A DNA stretch of 34,223 nucleotides from Euryarchaeota archaeon UBA58 (GTDB lineage Archaea > Thermoplasmatota > Poseidoniia > Poseidoniales > Thalassarchaeaceae), in assembly GCA_002498525.1 (NCBI GenBank), contig DAHR01000003.1:1-34223 (forward strand), given 5' to 3'. This document shows, piece by piece, positions 32,301 to 34,223 of the stretch. Position 1 is the stretch's first letter; the number at the start of each line of letters is the position of its first letter. The position numbers were made by a program, and so were the translations under genes. The notes below the pieces were generated by a model. That model ran no database searches and had not been told where the DNA came from. It saw only the letters and a program-made list of their open reading frames with translations.

Positions 32301-34223
32301 ATTTGCTGGATACACTAGTCCGAACTCATGGAATTCTTCGATGTCGAACACGTACTATGGTGACACAATGGTATACTTCATTGTAAGAAACTATTACTAT
32401 GATACAACAGGTACTGATTACAACATAATTGTTCAATTCTACACACTAGATGCTGATGGTGATGGTTGGTATGACGATATGGAGATTCAGTGCGGAACGG
32501 ATCCGTACGATTCGACGAGCTTCCCGACCGACACCGATGCCGATGGCATCTGCGATACGCTTGACTCTGACAGCGACGGCGATGGGGTCATCGATTCGGA
32601 AGACGACTTCCCGTACGATGAAAACGAGACTACCGATACCGATGGCGACGGAATCGGCGACAACTCTGACGACGACCTCGATGGAGACGGCTGGAATAAC
32701 TCCGCCGAGTTCGATTGTGTCACCGACCCGATGGACGCATCCTCGTATCCGAGTGACTTCGACAACGACACACTCTGTGACGTCGTCGACCCCGATGACG
32801 ACAACGACGGTTACCTCGACGAAGACGATGTCTTCCCATTCAACGCAACAGAATGGGCTGACAACGATGGCGACAGAATCGGTGACAACGCCGATCTTGA
32901 CGACGATAACGACGGCTACCTCGACATAACCGAGATAGAGTGCCAGTCCGATCCATTCGAGGTCTCAGACATTCCGATGGATCTGGACCTCGACGGAATC
33001 TGCGACGCGATGGACGACGACATCGATGGGGATGGAGTCCTCAACGCCGACGACGTCTTCCCAATCGACCCTGCGGAGTGGACTGACTTCGACGGTGATG
33101 GAATCGGGGACAACGCTGACAACGACGACGATAACGATCTCGTCCTCGACAGCGCCGACGCCTTCCCCTATGACCCGTACGAGTGGATCGATACGGACGG
33201 CGATGGTGTTGGCGACAATGCTGACCTCAACGATGACGGCGATGCTTGGACCGACGCGGAGGAGTTCGCTTGCGGAAGTGACCCACTCGACTCAGACTCG
33301 GTGCCCGACGATTATGACGGAGACGGAATCTGTGACAAGGTCGACACCGACGATGATGGCGATGGATACCCAGACACCCTGGATGCCTTCCCCTTCGACG
33401 CGACGGAGCACTCCGACAACGATCGAGACGGCATCGGTGACTTCAGTGACACCGATGACGACAACGATGGCTGGCTCGACGATGAGGAGCCGAACTGCGG
33501 CACGGACCCGATGGACGCGACCTCAGTGCCGGCTGACAACGACATGGATCACGACTGCGACGTCTCCGACCAGGATGACGACAACGACGGAACTCTGGAC
33601 ATCGACGACGCATTCCCGTTCAACCCGAACGAACAGCGTGACCTCGATGGCGATGGAATCGGGGACAATTCCGACATCGACGATGACGGCGATGGATGGC
33701 TCGACACGACCGAGCTCATCTGCCGCAACGCTGGCGGCTACGGTGACCCAAGGAACGCGAATGTCATGCCAATCGACAATGAGACCGAAGTTGGACCGGA
33801 TGGCATATTCGGAACCGATGATGACACGATCGTAGGTGATGGATTGTGCAACTCGGTCGACCCTGACGACGACAATGACGGCTACCCAGACCCAGCAGTC
33901 TACACAGTCAACTCAGTAGGCGCGTGCACCTCGTGTGAGGATTGGGAGGACCATTTCCCATGGGACCCGACCGAGCACTTCGATGCCAACGACGATGGTA
34001 GTGGAGACGTCGGCACACCGCTGACCCTCCTCGACGACATCCAGGCGGATGTACTGCCCTTCCTGGGCATCGCTCTGGCCGTGCTTGCGGTGATCGTTGG
34101 AATCGCGCGCAGCGGCGGCGGCAAGGACGAGGAAGACGATCTCGACCTGTATGACGAGACCGAGCAGTTCCTCGATGACGACGACTTTGACGATCTCGAA
34201 GAAGACGCAGAAGACGCAGAAGA
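29341..34223 (+). CDS. Surface protein with PPC-like domains and a TSP3 array (incomplete at right edge)
   Basis: The frame is open from the ATG at 29341 to the window edge, at least 1,627 residues, and no stop is reached. Residues 1-27 form a signal peptide (R-T-I-L-L-A-L-M-M-I core). The next 1,000 residues hold several PPC-like beta-sandwich units, with D-D-A-G-D and D-A-E-D-W-Y/D-Q-D-W-Y motifs and many Tyr and Asn. The N-terminal unit has paired cysteines (C-Y-Y-C, C-D-S-W-C). A TSP3 array of six modules follows from about residue 1033 to 1550, with the same spacing as in the preceding gene. A membrane helix lies near 1570-1590, then a strongly acidic tail (runs of D and E) that is cut by the window end. 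It is a paralogue of the upstream gene in architecture. The PPC part has much lower GC than the array. No catalytic motif was found. Confidence 0.9.
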   Translation, partial: MRSQNTRTILLALMMITTAILPLIDSADDRTELRDDRLRMETAPSPCMGADACRGTDAGIALSGSMDITADFEFSDGPESVEYWNSMQATGYSSTSDNNIDTFLIDMEPGYGVRYTLTWNMTSHFYSNYAYMAAYGPTSMTSYYTNGWGYCYYSPTGETGIGSDGTCIGTYSYNAGISRDLAGAEVLLWVWCYYCGYALAGPALDYNMNITVFPSDNGYAGDWADSPDASSLLTLNFDSYPNGDYASGSFSLTSGAAVDVNWVCDSWCPYETSAQITKPDGTSDTWSVGSFGAYSSGTMASYSAAGTYTVQMWDSYGDGGMTINAALTSTPAGYIAMVPLSGDAFNLDVTTSGHVNSTDTADYFSVSIPTGYAANLTLDWDKNADLDLELYSDAGFTTMIDYSWFDQPEYIDLGSAYEGSTIFAKVSYYAYYSVASHAGYSLRLQLAPSVPPPCSTADDGGSGDDAGDFQTAATNVTHLGESATFTGTICEGYDAEDWYSITLPADYGVWVELEFDQPEGTEAIDLFIYMDGYFSYLAQNNYPYTLNPKGVSTNESYYFINYLSLETTVYIKLYARDLVQDVETNYTIGFATYDQRAGWDGPWTDAGTSEDAGNSTAGYDALAIPSMNATYVGYGHDYDDRYDYYQIYLPQNYALHVEVSFPESHDIDTGLYYQQQGASYLYFIDSSYYDNPESIWADYSHGGETLYIRVFTDIGGGIYWMNITMITPDNEPGANPNDCGAGIDASDIIYYPTWDDGPSFVNNSNQADINGDADDVGGVCTGWFDYTWDSNDYYQILVPTGKYVNITTDFPDVGGNGNIYVYTYMYMCGVWTMQCQYGANSAYYVSQNGNTASNYPITAHSGLWPVGGHWITFGIYSYGVNDLTYELNITYGDLSTLPGGNQDDANSGGDAGSSFGSSVDIAAYNNITANNTYEFGGWAAAGLDDQDWYNMIIPADHGFEITVDPGYEYPTVWYLIYIFNTAQQQVGFAGYTSPNSWNSSMSNTYYGDTMVYFIVRNYYYDTTGTDYNIIVQFYTLDADGDGWYDDMEIQCGTDPYDSTSFPTDTDADGICDTLDSDSDGDGVIDSEDDFPYDENETTDTDGDGIGDNSDDDLDGDGWNNSAEFDCVTDPMDASSYPSDFDNDTLCDVVDPDDDNDGYLDEDDVFPFNATEWADNDGDRIGDNADLDDDNDGYLDITEIECQSDPFEVSDIPMDLDLDGICDAMDDDIDGDGVLNADDVFPIDPAEWTDFDGDGIGDNADNDDDNDLVLDSADAFPYDPYEWIDTDGDGVGDNADLNDDGDAWTDAEEFACGSDPLDSDSVPDDYDGDGICDKVDTDDDGDGYPDTLDAFPFDATEHSDNDRDGIGDFSDTDDDNDGWLDDEEPNCGTDPMDATSVPADNDMDHDCDVSDQDDDNDGTLDIDDAFPFNPNEQRDLDGDGIGDNSDIDDDGDGWLDTTELICRNAGGYGDPRNANVMPIDNETEVGPDGIFGTDDDTIVGDGLCNSVDPDDDNDGYPDPAVYTVNSVGACTSCEDWEDHFPWDPTEHFDANDDGSGDVGTPLTLLDDIQADVLPFLGIALAVLAVIVGIARSGGGKDEEDDLDLYDETEQFLDDDDFDDLEEDAEDAE
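32491..33850 (+). repeat. Second TSP3 array with spacing identical to the first
   Basis: The first Cys of each module is at 32491, 32716, 32941, 33271, 33496 and 33721. Spacings are 225, 225, 330, 225 and 225 bp, the same series as in the upstream gene, with the third module extended in both. In the first two modules the second Cys follows 60 bp later. In the last module the Cys-Cys distance grows to 126 bp. Confidence 0.88.

Noticed and set aside
27180..33850. CRISPR array
   Set aside because: The regular 225-bp periodicity comes from coding repeats in one reading frame, with no short identical repeats or unique spacers.

Overview
The window looks like a chromosomal piece of a marine planktonic archaeon, most likely Marine Group II Euryarchaeota (Poseidoniales). 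This is inferred from content, not from a database match. Archaeal information genes are present: RNA polymerase subunit L, archaeal-type TruD, elongation factor 1-beta with its zinc-ribbon neighbour, an RPA-like OB protein, and an archaeal-type RNase P RNA. Beside them are fatty-acid oxidation enzymes and very large exported proteins with pre-peptidase C-terminal (PPC) folds and thrombospondin type-3 (TSP3) calcium repeats, a combination typical of that group. Coding density is high and coding GC is about 55-65 percent, with some clearly lower-GC patches inside the surface genes. No insertion sequence, integrase, CRISPR array or plasmid gene was seen.

Layout. 1-2,814: unassigned left edge, then an RND/MMPL exporter on the minus strand. 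2,922-6,953: information-processing block (rpoL-truD on plus; zinc ribbon-EF1B on minus; a cupin on plus; an OB-fold protein and the FtsJ rRNA methyltransferase on minus). 7,019-7,954: sugar-nucleotide epimerase (minus). 8,229-11,840: an 85-residue protein with a strong Shine-Dalgarno, followed by a second, larger RND/MMPL exporter. 11,890-12,185: RNase P RNA on minus, inside what otherwise looks like an empty gap. 12,278-14,774: rpiA, tRNA-Lys(CTT) and an asparaginyl-tRNA synthetase. 14,822-17,462: small MerT-like membrane protein, alpha/beta hydrolase and acyl-CoA dehydrogenase. 17,572-17,644: tRNA-Gln(TTG) on minus. 17,731-34,223: a surface-protein locus with a 2,095-residue subtilisin-like protease, a 3-hydroxyacyl-CoA dehydrogenase, a 1,333-residue five-PPC/TSP3 protein, and a third PPC/TSP3 protein that runs off the right edge.

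How the genes fit together. The right half suggests a cell that digests protein and perhaps other polymers at its surface and oxidises the products. The protease and the two TSP3 proteins each have a signal peptide, a long extracellular part, one C-terminal membrane segment and an acidic cytoplasmic tail. Acyl-CoA dehydrogenase and 3-hydroxyacyl-CoA dehydrogenase supply two beta-oxidation steps. The epimerase could feed glycosylation of these sequon-rich surface proteins, but this is inference.

The most striking observation is that the two TSP3 proteins carry calcium-repeat arrays with exactly the same internal spacing. Consecutive module cysteines are 225, 225, 330, 225 and 225 bp apart in both genes, although the regions before the arrays differ in length and GC content.
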